64,000 nt of DNA, from positions 1-64,000 of the forward strand of contig JNEU01001144.1 of assembly GCA_000697475.1 (NCBI GenBank), written 5' to 3'. Under the pieces are notes generated by a model, which was given only the letters and a program-made list of their open reading frames with translations, was not told the origin of the DNA and ran no database searches. Below are positions 21,901 to 34,772 of this stretch, one piece after another. The translations under genes were made by a program, and so were the position numbers. Within the stretch, counting starts at the first letter, position 1. Each line of letters opens with the position of its first letter. Source of the DNA: Lichtheimia corymbifera B2541. Its lineage: Eukaryota; Mucoromycota; Mucoromycetes; Mucorales; Lichtheimiaceae.

Positions 21901-24900
21901 CTCATTCTTGCGGAAGTACATCAAAAAGTTGCCTCGTCCTTTGACTCACAAGATCAGCAAGCGCTTATCCTTTGCCGTAACACTTGTGGAGCTCCAAGAA
22001 CATATTCATGCTTCCGAAATCCGCTTACCAAAGTCAACGAGTAAGTACTACTATTGCTTTATTTCTTTTGAATGTATACTAAATCATATTATTTATAGCT
22101 GCTTTGGAAACTGAACCCAGTGCCGTGTTCTTCCCTGTTAACCGCATCTCACAATTCAAGGCCCAAATCCCTGTCACTGTCAAAGTCGGCTCCGAGTATA
22201 TCCAAGTCATGACTGTGCGTAAGCAGGAGCTCTTTTACAATATCAGCGCGGTGACAAACGACGTTTTCCTTATATCCGATATCGAGGATATCACAATCGG
22301 GTCACATGGACGTGACACTGAACATGCTACGGAGCTAAGCTTCAAGTTTAACCGTGGCAAATCTCAGATTACGTTCTCGATCCCAAACGAGATACCATGA
22401 TCAGCGTAAGTCATTGTCATTTGTCTTTGTTGTAGCTTCTTTATTCATGGATTATGTGTCTATTTGTAGGCTATTCGCCATAGCAAACGTAGATATGAAA
22501 TGTCCAAGCCATCCAATTTGACTGAAAGAGCTATACGACCCAATGATGTCCCTGGACGTTTACTCAACATGGCATTGCTCAATATTGGCAGTGATGACCC
22601 CAATCTGCGTCTTGCAGCCTACAATCTCCTTTATGCTCTCAGTATGACGTTCAATTTCGATGTCGGCAAACAATTACTTGATGCCAAAGGTAAAGAAAAG
22701 ATGGTTTCCATAGCTTGTACATGCTCACTTTTTTATATTTTCAATCATAGATCTCTGCTTGCCTGCCAACAGCACATCGTTTATCCTCAACATCAGTGAA
22801 AAGATCGCTGCCACTGAGCCTGGATTTACATTGGAGTTTTTGAGTGAATGCTTTGTTGGCTTCAACAAGTCAAGTGAACCACTACGCTATTTGTGCTTGG
22901 ATTATATGACACCATGGCTTCCAAACCTAGCAATGTTTTGCCGTGGAACACCAGAGGATGTGAACAAGACCAAAGAAGTCCTTAGATTGTTGATTGATCT
23001 CACCGTTGCACGCACAGACGTAAGTACTCTTTCATATACAACTGGATTTGGGATAGCAGCTTATATGTCCTATTAGATGTACAAGTTGGTGCAAGCCAAG
23101 ATTTGGAAGACGATCGGCAAGGTCGATGATATCATCAACATTGTTCTCGATGCCTTCATCCTCCATTCAAACCAACATGGCGTTGGATCAACACAAGCTG
23201 AAGCTATGGCTGATACATTCGTCACTTTATCCAATGTTGCTGTACGAGGCAAGGTGATATCCAGGTTACGCAAGGTGCTTCAAAAGACATCATTCAAGCC
23301 AACACGGGTTTTGACGGATCATCCTACTTGGACTGAGATTGCCGTATTACTTCGATTCATTCTCATGCTATCATTCAATAACCGTGGTCCTGTCAAGAGT
23401 TACGTGCCTGAGATCTTCCATATTGTATCGCTCGTTGTTGGCGTTGGTCCCACTATGGTGCGTGCATCCGTTCACGGCCTAGTTATTAACATGATCCAGT
23501 CGCTTTGTACGTCGATGCCACTCAATGAAAGCAACGTCAAAAAACTCCAGCTACTCCTTACCGAGTTATCGGATTCCAAATCACGATTGTTGTTTGGTCT
23601 TTTAAAGTCGCACACGAACGCTTTCACTATCACCACGGAAACATTGACGGATACGGCGGAGCCCATCCAGCTCGGATCATTAGAGACCATTGTCAACCAT
23701 TTGCTTGAGGTTCTGCATAATGGCGCACCTTCTACAGGTAAGTTATCATTGCCCTATACTTGAGATAAGGAATACTCACAAAAGGTATAATAGATGTTGC
23801 CAATGCATGGAGAGCCAGATGGATGGGTCTTGTTGCTAGCACCGCATTCCAATTTAATCCAGCAATCCAACCACGAGCCTTTGTTGTATTGGGATGTCTT
23901 GGTCGTGAAGAGATCGATGACGATTTATTATACCAAATCTTGGTTGCTTTACGTGGTGCTTTGGCTATTTTCAACGAATCCGATCCCAACTTGGTGCTTA
24001 GTATCATGATGTGTCTCAAGAACATTGTGGAGAGTCTCCCTGGTGATTCGCGATACCTGCTTCAATTGTTTTGGGTGGCGATGGCATTGGTGCAAGTGAA
24101 TCATAGTCCTGTCTTTGGCATGGCCGTGGAACTTTTGCAAGCCGTTCTGCGTGCACTTGATGCGGATGAGTTGTTTGTTGGCGAAGGCGTAGCAGATGTA
24201 CTTTTGGCGGCACGTGAGCCGATTGCTGATGTTGCAAGACAGCTCGATCAATTATGCGGTGTTAACTTTGAGACCCACTTTTCGTTTGCTGTGGCGGGCA
24301 CATTTATGAAAGGATTACGACACAGCAATGCCAAGGATATGATATACCAGGGTCTGACCACATTCTTGGATATTGAATGCAAGCAACGAGGATTCAGCGA
24401 TATGATTGAATCACGTACACTAGGCTATGTGGCAGGCTTGTTACCTATTGCAGCCAAGAACGAGGCGCTCAAGGAGTTGTTGCGACTTGCAGGCTTGGAT
24501 GATTTGGATATTGACAGCACACAAGCAAGCGTCACCTATTATGGCATGTTTGACCGTCTCGATATACCTGACAACACGACAGCTCTGTTATTGATCTCCC
24601 TGTTGGCCACCCAACTCAATTCAGCTGACAATGAGTCTGAGCGCCTGTTTATCTATGGATTACTTTCAGAAGCAGCCGTTGCTATGCCAGAAGTCTTTGC
24701 TCTTGTTTACGATACACTTCTTCCCAAGATGAATCAGATTGTGATCAGCAGTCAAACACAGCCTATTCTCGAATCAGTCAAGTCGATTCTGATCACAGCT
24801 TGCTCGGATCCAGTATTTGGAGAAGCTAAACACAAACGCAGCCAGAAAATGTTACTTGAAGAACTTGGATTTGCAGCCTTGGGTGACCCAACATTTGGTG

Positions 24901-24968
24901 CTGCCTCCACCAATGTCCTGCATAATGCAAAATTAGCCAGTGAGATCGTTGAGAAGATCATTGCATAG
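15944..24968 (+). CDS. NF1: Neurofibromin-type Ras GTPase-activating protein (NF1/IRA)
   Basis: A giant multi-exon gene of roughly 2,500 codons. The start LILSLVNRIAVRLPSNNG aligns with the neurofibromin N-terminus. The RasGAP domain spans about 20.5-21.7 kb, with the arginine-finger region DLFRKTSIATRLL and the FLRFFCPAIVAPE motif. A Sec14-like/PH module follows: FYEGGTSRAGRPVFYLILRN, then VVLDMTQFG and IHIYNPNSFLRKYIKKL. A long helical C-terminal region ends at ASEIVEKIIA. The protein switches Ras off by speeding GTP hydrolysis at membranes. The frame breaks at about 19591 (extra base at CC), 20452-20455 (extra T), 21098-21106 (about 20 bases missing before ANNVLFGAKE) and 22384-22388 (missing A). 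Exons 2 and 3 only join if a 2-nt exon at 16190-16191 is used. The conserved sequence on both sides of each break suggests assembly errors. Most exon limits were inferred by frame. Confidence 0.9.
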
Positions 24969-25139
24969 TTTTATCCTTTGCTCCTATTTATCACACACAC
25001 GAACGACCCCTTCCACCATATTCTCTCTCTCCCACTTTTTCACAATTGTAATAATCCCATACACATACACACACATCATTCCCCCATCTTTTGTACGTAA
25101 TTTCCGAACAAGAAAAAAGCCTTTTTTTATTAGAGTTTC

Positions 25140-25592
25140 TTAATTGACAGTGATTCTCTTGGAGGTTGAAGATTTGGTCTTGGGCATAGAAAGATCGAGA
25201 ACACCATCCTTAAAATTGGCTTCGATATGATCCTTGTCAACATTGTCGGGTACTGGGATGGTACGTGAGAAGGAGCCGTAACGACGCTCTGAGTATCGAA
25301 CATTATCGGTGCTAGTTTGAGTAGAGTGCTTGCTTTCGCCTGAAAATGTCAATGAATTGTCGTTTACATTGACATGGATGTCTTCTTTGTGAACGCCAGG
25401 GAGCTCAGCGTGGACGTTGAAAGCCTTGTCGTTTTCAGTGATTTCAACAGCTGGATTGATACCACCCGTATCAAAGGCGCGTTCTGAGAGACGGCCATGG
25501 CGTGCCGAGTCCCAAAAGTTTTCCATCATGTTGGTCATACGACGCTCAATGTTGTCAAGAGTGTTGTTGTTTCCCCAGTTGATCAATGACAT
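25140..25592 (-). CDS. Small heat-shock protein, Hsp20 family
   Basis: This is an intronless 150-residue protein. An N-terminal region (about 1-45) contains FWDSARHGRLSERAFD. The alpha-crystallin domain (about residues 48-140) runs from NPAVEITENDKAFNVHAELP through GVHKEDIHVNV, FSGE and GSFSRTIPVP to the closing block GVLDLSMPK. The C-terminal ITV is an IxI/V anchoring motif. Such proteins hold unfolding clients in oligomers during heat or oxidative stress in the cytosol. Lack of introns is common for heat-shock genes, whose transcripts must mature when splicing is impaired. The gene is convergent with NF1 (171 nt) and divergent from RPS23. A TATA box lies upstream; no clean heat-shock element was found by eye. 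Confidence 0.95.
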   Translation of the reverse strand: MSLINWGNNNTLDNIERRMTNMMENFWDSARHGRLSERAFDTGGINPAVEITENDKAFNVHAELPGVHKEDIHVNVNDNSLTFSGESKHSTQTSTDNVRYSERRYGSFSRTIPVPDNVDKDHIEANFKDGVLDLSMPKTKSSTSKRITVN

Positions 25593-26094
25593 GATATAAT
25601 ACTAAGATGTGTTGTTGTAAGTGGACCGTGGCCGTGCAAGCAACCTGCTTTTATAATTGTAGTCAAGGGTGTTGGTTTCGTCATGCAAACATCGCTAGTG
25701 GCTATGAAGTTTACATCACAAGTAACGGTGGGATACTTTATATGTCAAGTTTATATCAAGTTGACGTTTGAATCATGCGGTGGCACTAGAGGTCCGCGCG
25801 GTATGATTGGACGAATGAAATATCATTCCATGCATTGATGAATGTTATAGAAGCTTACGCAACAAGTGTGCGAAAAGAAACAACATGTTTGCATTTGGCA
25901 ATTTATTTCCATGGTATTCGATGCTAGCAATACAAAGAATGAATGTATTCATTATCAAAAGTGTTGGGAGGCATTCATTGAGCAACCAATAAAGTGATAA
26001 GGGAGTGTGAATCATGCCACACTGGCGGCAGGCAGCCTAAAATTTCCTGAATTCGCCTACACCAGAGATCCTTCTCTTTTGAAATACATCCATC
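25593..26094. promoter_or_regulatory. Divergent intergenic region, Hsp20 and RPS23
   Basis: About 500 nt between divergent starts. Minus-strand TATAAAAG sits at 25648-25655. No other site could be named with confidence. Confidence 0.5.
25648..25655 (-). promoter_or_regulatory. TATA box of the Hsp20 gene
   Basis: The minus strand reads TATAAAAG, 56 nt upstream of the start codon at 25592. This fits the stress-inducible, TATA-containing promoter class. Confidence 0.6.
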
Positions 26095-26808
<714 letters not shown>

Positions 26809-27030
26809 TAAAATGTTGCTGCGTGTGGATATTATGTATAAAAAGAGACCTGGTTGATGCGGATCTTGTCACGTGTTGCTAAGGGAAACCATACCTCGTT
26901 GCTATGCGATGGTGGCAAATTCAATTGGATGATGACGACAATGCCTGTCTCCGACCTACAGCGTGAGAGCTTTAGTGGGGTTTGATCCTGCACTGTTCCT
27001 TCTTTCCAAGTTTGTCATTCCGTAATGTCA

Positions 27031-27385
27031 ATGACTCCTTTGCGATCGCAAGTTATTGCACTTTACAAGCAGGTACTGAAATACAAGACTTTTTTGATAT
27101 GTTTATCTTTATGGCTTATGCAGACACGTAAACTATAGTTGGCGTATCTTGGCCGAGAATACCCACTAGGATGAAATCAGCCTTTATGAAGAAACGCGAT
27201 TTGACTGATGAAGAAGAGATTAAAAAGGCTATAGCCATGGGTGAATATGTTTGTAAAGGTAAATAAATCACATGATATAGGTGGTGATAATGAATCAATC
27301 ATTACTAAAATATGGAGCGTTAGAACTTGAAGCTCTGTACTACCTTCGTAAATATCGTGCCATGCGTAGACGCTATGTGCAGTGA
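27031..27385 (+). CDS. LYR-motif protein, LYRM5/ETFRF1 type (one-base gap)
   Basis: Exons 27031-27072, 27139-27258 and 27324-27385. The small protein of about 74 residues starts MTPLRSQVIALYKQ, continues LAYLGREYPLG and ends [26 protein letters not shown], matching the LYRM5/ETFRF1 group in full. LYR proteins act in mitochondria, usually with acyl carrier protein, on Fe-S or flavoprotein partners; the metazoan member removes FAD from electron-transfer flavoprotein. The frame slips by one base at about 27168-27171 in CTAGGATGAAA; adding one G restores 75 codons (74 residues plus the stop). It is the only small gene between RPS23 and the Arf-GEF and lies on the same strand as both. Confidence 0.82.
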
Positions 27386-27532
27386 AATGGCCATGTGTGT
27401 GCAAACCAAAGTGGATTTGGAGCCAGGCGAATAAATGGGAGATGTTACACGAAGTAATTTGGTTGGATCTATCCATGGTTCTCATTCTTTTTTCTTCCCT
27501 TCTTGTTGTCTCTTTCCTTTCTTTTATTACTC

Positions 27533-30500
27533 ATGTTGCCTAATTCTCGTATTGTACCGCCTCCTTCACACTCAATGTCCACTCATTCTTCTCCAACACA
27601 CCAAGACGCGTATCGAAAACGCTCATTGTCAGCTGCTGCTCCTCCAAGTCACTATCACCACAACCACAACCAACAGCAACGATCCGACATGTCATCTTCA
27701 AAGCAGCATTCCAAAAGTTTTCTTTCCAGATTTCGTGCATACCCGCAGTCCAATGGCAATATCAATTCAAAGCCTCCAGCACCTTATTATGATCAACAAC
27801 AACATCAACAGCGTCCTCAAACTATGTCTACATCATCCAGTATGGACTCGATCTCAGATTCAAAGTACGCGTCCAGACAACGACATGCATCCATGATTAG
27901 TACTAGTAGATCAACAACGGATGCTGCAGCCACTCCTAATGATGCTGTATATAAGAAGGTAAGCCAGGAGAGAAAGAGAGAGAGAGAGAAAAACAAGACC
28001 GGATCATACATGAACAACATGGAAAAAGGAGAACAAGCAATTGATGATAAGACTTTTATGAAACGCATGTAGCCGAATCAAAAAGGAGCTATCAAAGGTG
28101 GCCTAGGCAGGATTTTTCGCAAATTAAGCAGGGTAAATCATTACGGGGGATTGGTTAATGGGTTATGTACAATGCTCATCATATAGTTTTAGGCGAATGA
28201 TGAAGATGATGATATGCTGGATGATGCACCTCGGGTACGACCTATATCTGGAGATTCAGGGCATCGTATTGCAAGTCGTACACCTCATCGACACAATATA
28301 CCACTTGCACCCGCACCACCGACACCGCCACAATCAACACCTTCTTCTCGTTCTCCTCCACCTCCACCGCCGCCAACAAAGAGCACCATCGTGCCTGATA
28401 CTACTATCGCAGATATTCCATCTGATTACCTTGTTCGACCTCCTGTGCATAGAAGTGTTAGCAGCAGTGCTGCAACAACGTATCATAGCAACAAGCAAAT
28501 ACAACAACCACAACTACAACAACCTCAATTACCGCCCACTCCACCACCCTCTTCTTCGTCTACGCCTTCACCCACCTCTCAATCTCGTGGATATTATCAA
28601 CCAAGGAAAACTCAATCACCTGCCACTTATTCTATTTACAGCACATTTGGTCCTGATCCAACAAATGAAAATGCATCCAACACAGTCGACGATCTCACTC
28701 GTATTGTCAATACCAATGTGCAACGTCGTACACAAACCATTACATCTCCATCATCTATTCTTCTTGAGCATACTGACGATGACGATGAAACCGATGATGA
28801 TGAACACAGCAGCAATCGGCATTTAACTTTTGACGTGACCCCTATTGCTACGATTGAAGAAGAGAGTCGATCCATTTCCGAGAGTGAAAAAGATGATGAT
28901 GATGACGATGATGAAAGTGAAAGCGAAGAGGACGAAGTAGAGGAAGAAGATGATGTTTTTGTCGACGCCACAGGTTCTTCACAAGATGATATTGAACGAG
29001 AAAAACGACTCTCCAAACGGCTTAGTGGTGGCCATTTTGGTAGCGCTGGAGGATTAATGATTGCAACCACGCAACAACAAAAGCAGCAAAAGAGGCGTAG
29101 TCGACCCCCACCAGAGGATATTGCACAAGCGATGCGAATTGGAAACGACATAGCGGTGGTGCAGGCAAACGTTTCAGTGGTGCAGCCTGGGCTGCGGCAG
29201 CTGCGGATCTTGCTGAAAAGAAGCCACGCATGCAGAAACAACAGGATGAACAGCACATGGATAAGGAACAAGTACGACAAAAGGCTGCTGAAGCATTGAC
29301 TGGAAAGCGTTCTGAAGAAACCAAAAAAGAGGAAAAACCACCCCAGCCTACAACAACAACAACATCAAAGATTGCAGCAGATACCAGCAAGTTTTTGACA
29401 GACAACTCGTCCTTTTGGAAAGATACCGATACAGACTTGTTCCAAGTACACGATCCTCGTCTTGATTCATCATCAACATCCGCGTCCGATACAAGCCAAG
29501 ATGCAAAAGAAGCTGCTCAACATTTGTGGGATGAGGATAATGTTATTACTTCTCGTGAACGAATCGCTGAATGGCTAGGTCAAGGGTAAGTGTGTGGCTT
29601 CTATCATTATTCAGCCTATCGATCACTAACCTATCTTGTCCCATGTCAGCAAGCCTCATAATTCTGAAGTATTGGTTCATTACATGGACAAGTTTGAGTT
29701 CTCCAATATGCGATTGGATAATGCATTTAGGTAAGGACCATGGAGGATGATGTGTATAATGCTCTCGTTTACATTTCTAATATTATGCAGAAAGCTGTGC
29801 AGCAAACTCTATTTCAAGGCCGAAGCACAACAAATAGACCGCATCTTGGAGGTGTTTGCTAATCGTTATTGGACATGCAACCCTGATACCATATTGAGAA
29901 CTGCCGGTAAGTTGTTTTTATTCGCTTGCATATATCAGGGAGAAGCTAATGTGGGTCGTTTTTAGATGTTGTTTATGCAGTAGTATACTCGGTTTTGCTA
30001 CTCAACACAGATTTGCATGTTGCACAAGGCAATTATACCCGAATGACACGCCAGGAATTTATTCGTAATACGATGGCTGCCGTGCATGACCAACGTTCCG
30101 TATCAGATGAGATTGAAAGTGGAAGCTCCAAATTCTCCAAAGAATGGGAAGCAGACGTGGAGGCTTATTTACGAGTAAGAGAGTATGACAATGAAATCTG
30201 TATTCATGGGCTCTAAATGTTTCCTGCTTTAGGAATTGTATACTTCAGTCAAACAATACCAAATCCTTCAACCATTGTCTCGGCGTTCCACCATAGCACA
30301 TGATCCATTTGACAAACGTGGCAGTATCCTTAATGGTCGTCGAGTGGTTGGCTTGAAACGCAGCGTGGGATCTATTATTAGACGTTCTACCTTGGTAACC
30401 GATGAAGTGCAGGTAAAATGGAGCATGATTTTTCTTTGTTTGATCTTTTTTTATTCATTGTGTGATTTTTTTTCTTGCAGCCACGTGCAAGTTCTAGCTC

Positions 30501-31805
30501 CAATGCTCGGCCCTCCTCACCTAGTTCGAGGCGCGAATCGTTCTCATCGATTGGATCATCAACATCTTTTGGTTCAAGAGCACGTGCTTCAAGTCTACAG
30601 CATTCTTTCCAACCCATGATCAGCTTTATGGAAGCACATAGTTCAACCCTTTTCGAGAACAGGCCACCCTATATCAAGGAAGGCGTGGTGATGCGTAAAC
30701 ATTTATTGGAGAACGCTAACCAAAAAGCCAAGCATCGTGAATGGAGAGAGTGTCTATTACAAGTGACTGAAGGCGAGCTCAAGATGTATGCTTTACAATC
30801 AGGCGCGGACGTGGATCGCCGAAGTGTGTTGCGTGCTAGTAGTGCCAGCTTTGCCAATTTATCCGACAAAAGCTCGTTACAATCATCTGCTGCATCTTTT
30901 GGAGGCGTACCAAGTAGCAAGTGGGCTGTAAGTTATTATTCTTCATACATTGTTGTTGTATCACATCTGTATTAACATGGCATGCTTTATTACTACATAT
31001 AGGCCAGTTCTCAACCACTCGCAAGTCTTGTCTTGAATCACACCTTATCGAATATCCTTCCTCCACCAGGCTATAATCGACAACGACCCCATGTATTTGC
31101 CATCCAGCAACCTGACGGCGGAGTCTACTTATTCCAGACAGCATCACAGGAGCAGTGCAATGAATGGGTAGCTACATGCAACTATTGGGCTGCAAGAGAA
31201 AGCAAGGAACCATTACCAGGTGGCGTCAGCAATATGGAATATGGCTGGGGTGGATGTTTGCATGATGTTGTCATACACAAGGAAACGGATGAAGTACACG
31301 TCCAAGGCAATGATGATCCTGATGCAGTCAACATATTTGATTGGAAACCACCAACCCCTCCATTGGTGTCGAGCACGCTCGAGGAAGAACAACAGCTGGA
31401 AGTTTTGAAGAAACATTTGAATGCATTGGAGCAAGAGATTGATGATCATAGAGAGCTCAAACGCAAGATACTTGCAAAGGTATGTGTGATAGGACGCCAA
31501 ACAAACATGCACGGAATGAAATCCTCACATGTGTTTTGTAGTTCCCAAGCAAGAGCCAAAATCACTACAAAGCCATCACCAACTGGGAGGCCAAATCTAA
31601 ATACCTGCTACATGACATTATCAAATACCAAAACTACTGTGATGCATTAGAGAAAAGCATTCAGGAACAACAAAAGGCGGCGGAAAAATCACCAGTCTCC
31701 CCAGCCGATGCAACCGATATCCATCTCGATTATACAGAAACCAGCGTTGATCTTGTCAAAGAGATCGGAGAGGAGCTGCGAGCAGCTCGTATTTTAATTA
31801 CTTGA
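27533..31805 (+). CDS. Sec7-PH Arf guanine-nucleotide exchange factor (Syt1/EFA6-like)
   Basis: Start at MLPNSRIVPPP; upstream frame lacks an ATG. A long disordered N-terminal part (Ser, Gln, Pro and acidic runs such as DDDDDDESESEEDEVEEEDD) precedes the Sec7 domain at about 29.5-30.2 kb, with ERIAEWLGQG, MDKFEFSNMRLDNAFRKLC and the helix-8 motif LLNTDLHVAQGNYTRMTRQE. A PH domain follows (30.65-31.2 kb; KEGVVMRKHLLENA, WRECLLQV, HVFAIQQPDG) and then a C-terminal coiled coil. This order is that of EFA6/PSD and yeast Syt1, which load GTP on Arf GTPases at membranes. The frame is broken at about 29149-29152: QAMRIGND must be followed by SGGAGKRFSGAAWAAAADLA in another frame, which one extra A restores. 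Gene faces SEH1 tail-to-tail. Confidence 0.88.
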
Positions 31806-32082
31806 TTTTCCCTGTTAACCTAAAACTACATCCTATTACTCTGTATTACTGCTACACAAATACATTTGTAAAACATTTTTTGATTTTCTTTATCGATTGG
31901 TTTTATTGTTACTAGGCGTATATGGAATGCATTCGGCTGTTGTATGTAAACAATGTAGTATGTAGGCTTCGAGACAACGCTTTCATAGTCAATAAGAAGT
32001 ATGACATGGTATAATGCAACAATAGAGTGATGTTTATAGATGTGAAGCATGATAAAAGATTCGCAAGAATGGTATATTTGTA

Positions 32083-33694
32083 TCATGATAGGGATGCTGG
32101 ATGATGATTAGCAGAAATGGCAGCCATTTGCCTCCATACACCATCTGATCCTGCTTTCCAAAGTCGAAGTTTGCCATCATCACCCGAAGAGGATAGGATA
32201 GTGCCTGTGATATTCCATTCCACACGCCAGACCTGAAAATAAATGGCATGGTTGGTTGGTTGTCAATCCCGTGCTGCTCTCCTCCGATCCTAATCTTACC
32301 TCAGCATGATGATCATTGAATGCGGCAACCAATTCGATTTGCATATGACGTTGACTATTCCTTTGCTTTGCGTTGGCTGCAGGTGAGAATTGACCATAAC
32401 GAGGTGTTGATGCAGCATTATTTTGAGGCTCTGTCAATTTGAAAATGCGCACATAATGATCCTTGCTTGCCGTTGCAATCAATTGATATGATCTGTACAG
32501 GAAGTGAAGATCAGCGCCAAAGGCCTAGCTACTATTCCAAGATCTTACCTTGCCATGCTAGGTGCCCAGCTCACATCGTGTACTTCTTGCTCATGTCCTG
32601 GTAGGAATTCACCTGGGTACCATCGGCTATGACCATCATGTCGAAAGATCTATCCAAACAAAATCATGTCAGCCAAAGTAATAGACGCTGCTAGATAATA
32701 TTCCCCCCTTACCCTTGCACCGATTTCTTTGCCAAGGCCTACAACCATCATTGCCGTTGTGGTACGATTAGGACACCAGTCAATACAATAGCCACTATCA
32801 GCATCGCCGGGACCATGTAGCACGTTGGCTGAAGGTGGTACTGTTGTGGTAGGAATAGTGCCTTGTGATGAAGGTGAAATGTTTTGTACGGCAGGGTTGA
32901 CGGGATTGGCGGTGGGTGTCATGACAGGAAAGGGACCAGTGGCTCCTTCTGTATTGGATAAACCATGACTAGCGATTGAAGAGCTACTAGAGCTTGTGCT
33001 GTTTGTGTTTTGTGGTGCTGATGTGGGTGGTTCCGGTAGAGGTGGATGGGGTGGTAACGGTTGATCATTATCCCGCAAGGCAATCTCAAATTCCTCCATT
33101 TGCGACCATTGTGTAAGATTGGTAGGCTCCAATGCTTCATAGATACGTACGATACCATCCGCTGAACATGTTGCCTAATGTCGCATGGGATGAATAAGTT
33201 TACTTTCGGATATCCTTGTTGATCCTTTTATTACCAAACGTAATGCTCCAGCAATAGGTGAAAATGCGATATCCAAAACAGCACCACGGGATTCCACCAG
33301 ACGAAAGCGTTCAGCCCAACGTTTTTGACTCATTTTTGGTTCTAAAGAGTCATCCATCCACAATGTGTACTATTAGATTGATGCATTGGATATACCCCGC
33401 ACTGAGCTTACCAATAGGCTGCTCCTCCCAAATCTTCACGAGTCGATCCAGTGAACAGCTTGCAATAACCTGCCCATATTCGGGATGTGCCCATATAGCC
33501 TTAAGGATAGACGAGTCGTGTGCTTTCCAAGAGTCGTTCAATTCCCAAACAGCGGCATCGTCTCGTTCCACAAAGTCCCATACTTTCAATCGTTGATCGG
33601 ACGAACATGTCACAAGTCGTTTGCCGTAAAAGTCGTAGGCAATGTCGTGGATAATGTCCTCGTGTGAAGTGTCAAACTTGGTGATACTGCTCAT
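32083..33694 (-). CDS. SEH1: Nucleoporin Seh1, WD40 protein
   Basis: Six exons on the minus strand: 33412-33694, 33235-33341, 32713-33174, 32549-32649, 32300-32492 and 32083-32232, for 431 residues with all phases agreeing. WD repeats are seen in order: HEDIIHDIAYDFYGKRLVTC and QRLKVWD, AHDSSILKAIWAHPEYGQVI and LVKIWEE, VLDIAFSPIAGALRLATCSA, then GHEQEVHDVSWAP, DHYVRIF and HHAEVWRVEWNITGTILSSS. The match is to Seh1, shared by the Y-shaped Nup84/Nup107 nuclear pore complex and the SEA/GATOR2 TORC1 regulator. A Ser/Thr/Pro-rich insertion of about 80 residues (32.8-33.1 kb) makes it longer than yeast Seh1 (349). Head-to-head with the DUF2358 gene. Confidence 0.93.
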
Positions 33695-33865
33695 CGAGGG
33701 TGAAAACGCGTCGAGTGGGAGGTGTTGTCCAGGGCAACGGGGTTGAGTGGGTGGTGGTTGTTGGTGGTGTAGTGAAGAAAGAAATAAAAAAAAGAGACAA
33801 AAGATGGATACACGCCGACCGCTGTTCTTCGGAACAATTGTGTTGTTTTCCCTCTCTCTTCTCTT
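33695..33865. promoter_or_regulatory. Bidirectional promoter, SEH1 and DUF2358 gene
   Basis: The two divergent start codons (33694 minus, 33866 plus) are 171 nt apart, so promoters and 5' leaders share this segment. It has G/T-rich and A-rich tracts but no clear TATA box. Confidence 0.6.
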
Positions 33866-34599
33866 ATGCTGCTGTCTCGCTGTTATTGCATCACTTTATT
33901 GCAAAGGAGGGCATTATCCACTATAGCTGCAAGAGCAACGACATCATCCCATGTCGTAAAGTCAAGCACAGGCAGGGGCAACGATCTTCGTCCAAGCGAA
34001 TATGAGCTAAGAGTCGGGTTTGGTATGTATATAAAAGGGGTGTAGCCCAACACCGAGAAACAATGCATAATGTTGACTCTGATCCTTCTTCTTGAACAGC
34101 GATCCGGGTCTTGCAGGATGAGCTCCCTCAATTCTTTCAACACGGGTTAAAGGAACACAGCATTTATTCACAACACATTGTACTATCCGATCCTCATTAT
34201 ACTCGACTATCGGTGCCAGGGCGTACAGCATATCTGGGAATTGCAGAAACGCTTCGCTGGAGTCTAAGGCTCTATTTTGATGATATCTTGTTCGAAATCA
34301 CGCGCCTTCGCGTTCAACCAGACCAGTTAGAAATACGATGGCGCTTAGAAGGACATCGTCATCCATCCTTGTTTCTAGGACGCATGCTGGGACTTCATAC
34401 AACGGGGCCTATGAGACATTATGAAGGTGTATTCTTATACAAATTCGACTCCAAGGGATATATCAATGAGCATTGCATTCAACACATTGTGCCACCACCC
34501 AGTCGACGCATCTTATTCATCCACTCTCTTGGAGGCCGATTGCGTGCATATTGGGAGGAGATGAAAAAACGTCGTGTTCCTGAATTAAGTCCAGTATAG
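33866..34599 (+). CDS. DUF2358 protein with predicted mitochondrial presequence
   Basis: Exons 33866-34022 and 34100-34599 give 218 residues. The first about 40 residues (MLLSRCYCITLLQRRALSTI and onward) are rich in Arg, Ser, Thr and Ala with no acidic residue, a typical mitochondrial targeting peptide. The rest holds VGFAIRVLQDELPQFFQHGL, LGIAETLRWSLRLYFDD, EIRWRLEGHRHP, FDSKGYINEHCIQHIVPPPS and LGGRLRAYWEEMKKRR, the layout of DUF2358, an SnoaL-like uncharacterised family best known from plastids and mitochondria. No catalytic role is known. The start was chosen because it is the only ATG that supplies the presequence and splices in phase. A head-to-head partner (SEH1) may impose co-expression. 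Confidence 0.8.
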
Positions 34600-34709
34600 T
34601 GGAATCATCATCAATAAAGCATACCAAAAACAATACATTTACGCATTGTTCCCGAGATCTCATTGTTTGATATCTTGTTTTGTTCTTATAGACCGACAAC
34701 CCCTTTGTC

Positions 34710-34717
34710 TATATAAA
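34710..34717 (+). promoter_or_regulatory. TATA box of the zinc-finger gene
   Basis: TATATAAA-like sequence about 55 nt before the start codon at 34773. An ACAACAACAACAACC tract precedes the ATG and would form an unstructured leader. Confidence 0.5.
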
Positions 34718-34772
34718 TCAGCGTTGATGCACTCTGTCAGTAGCGTTTACATTTACAACAACAACAACCATC

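Noticed and set aside
27540..29405. Long Ser- or Leu-rich frames antisense to the Arf-GEF
   Set aside because: They are shadows of Glu/Asp/Ser-rich repeats on the coding strand.
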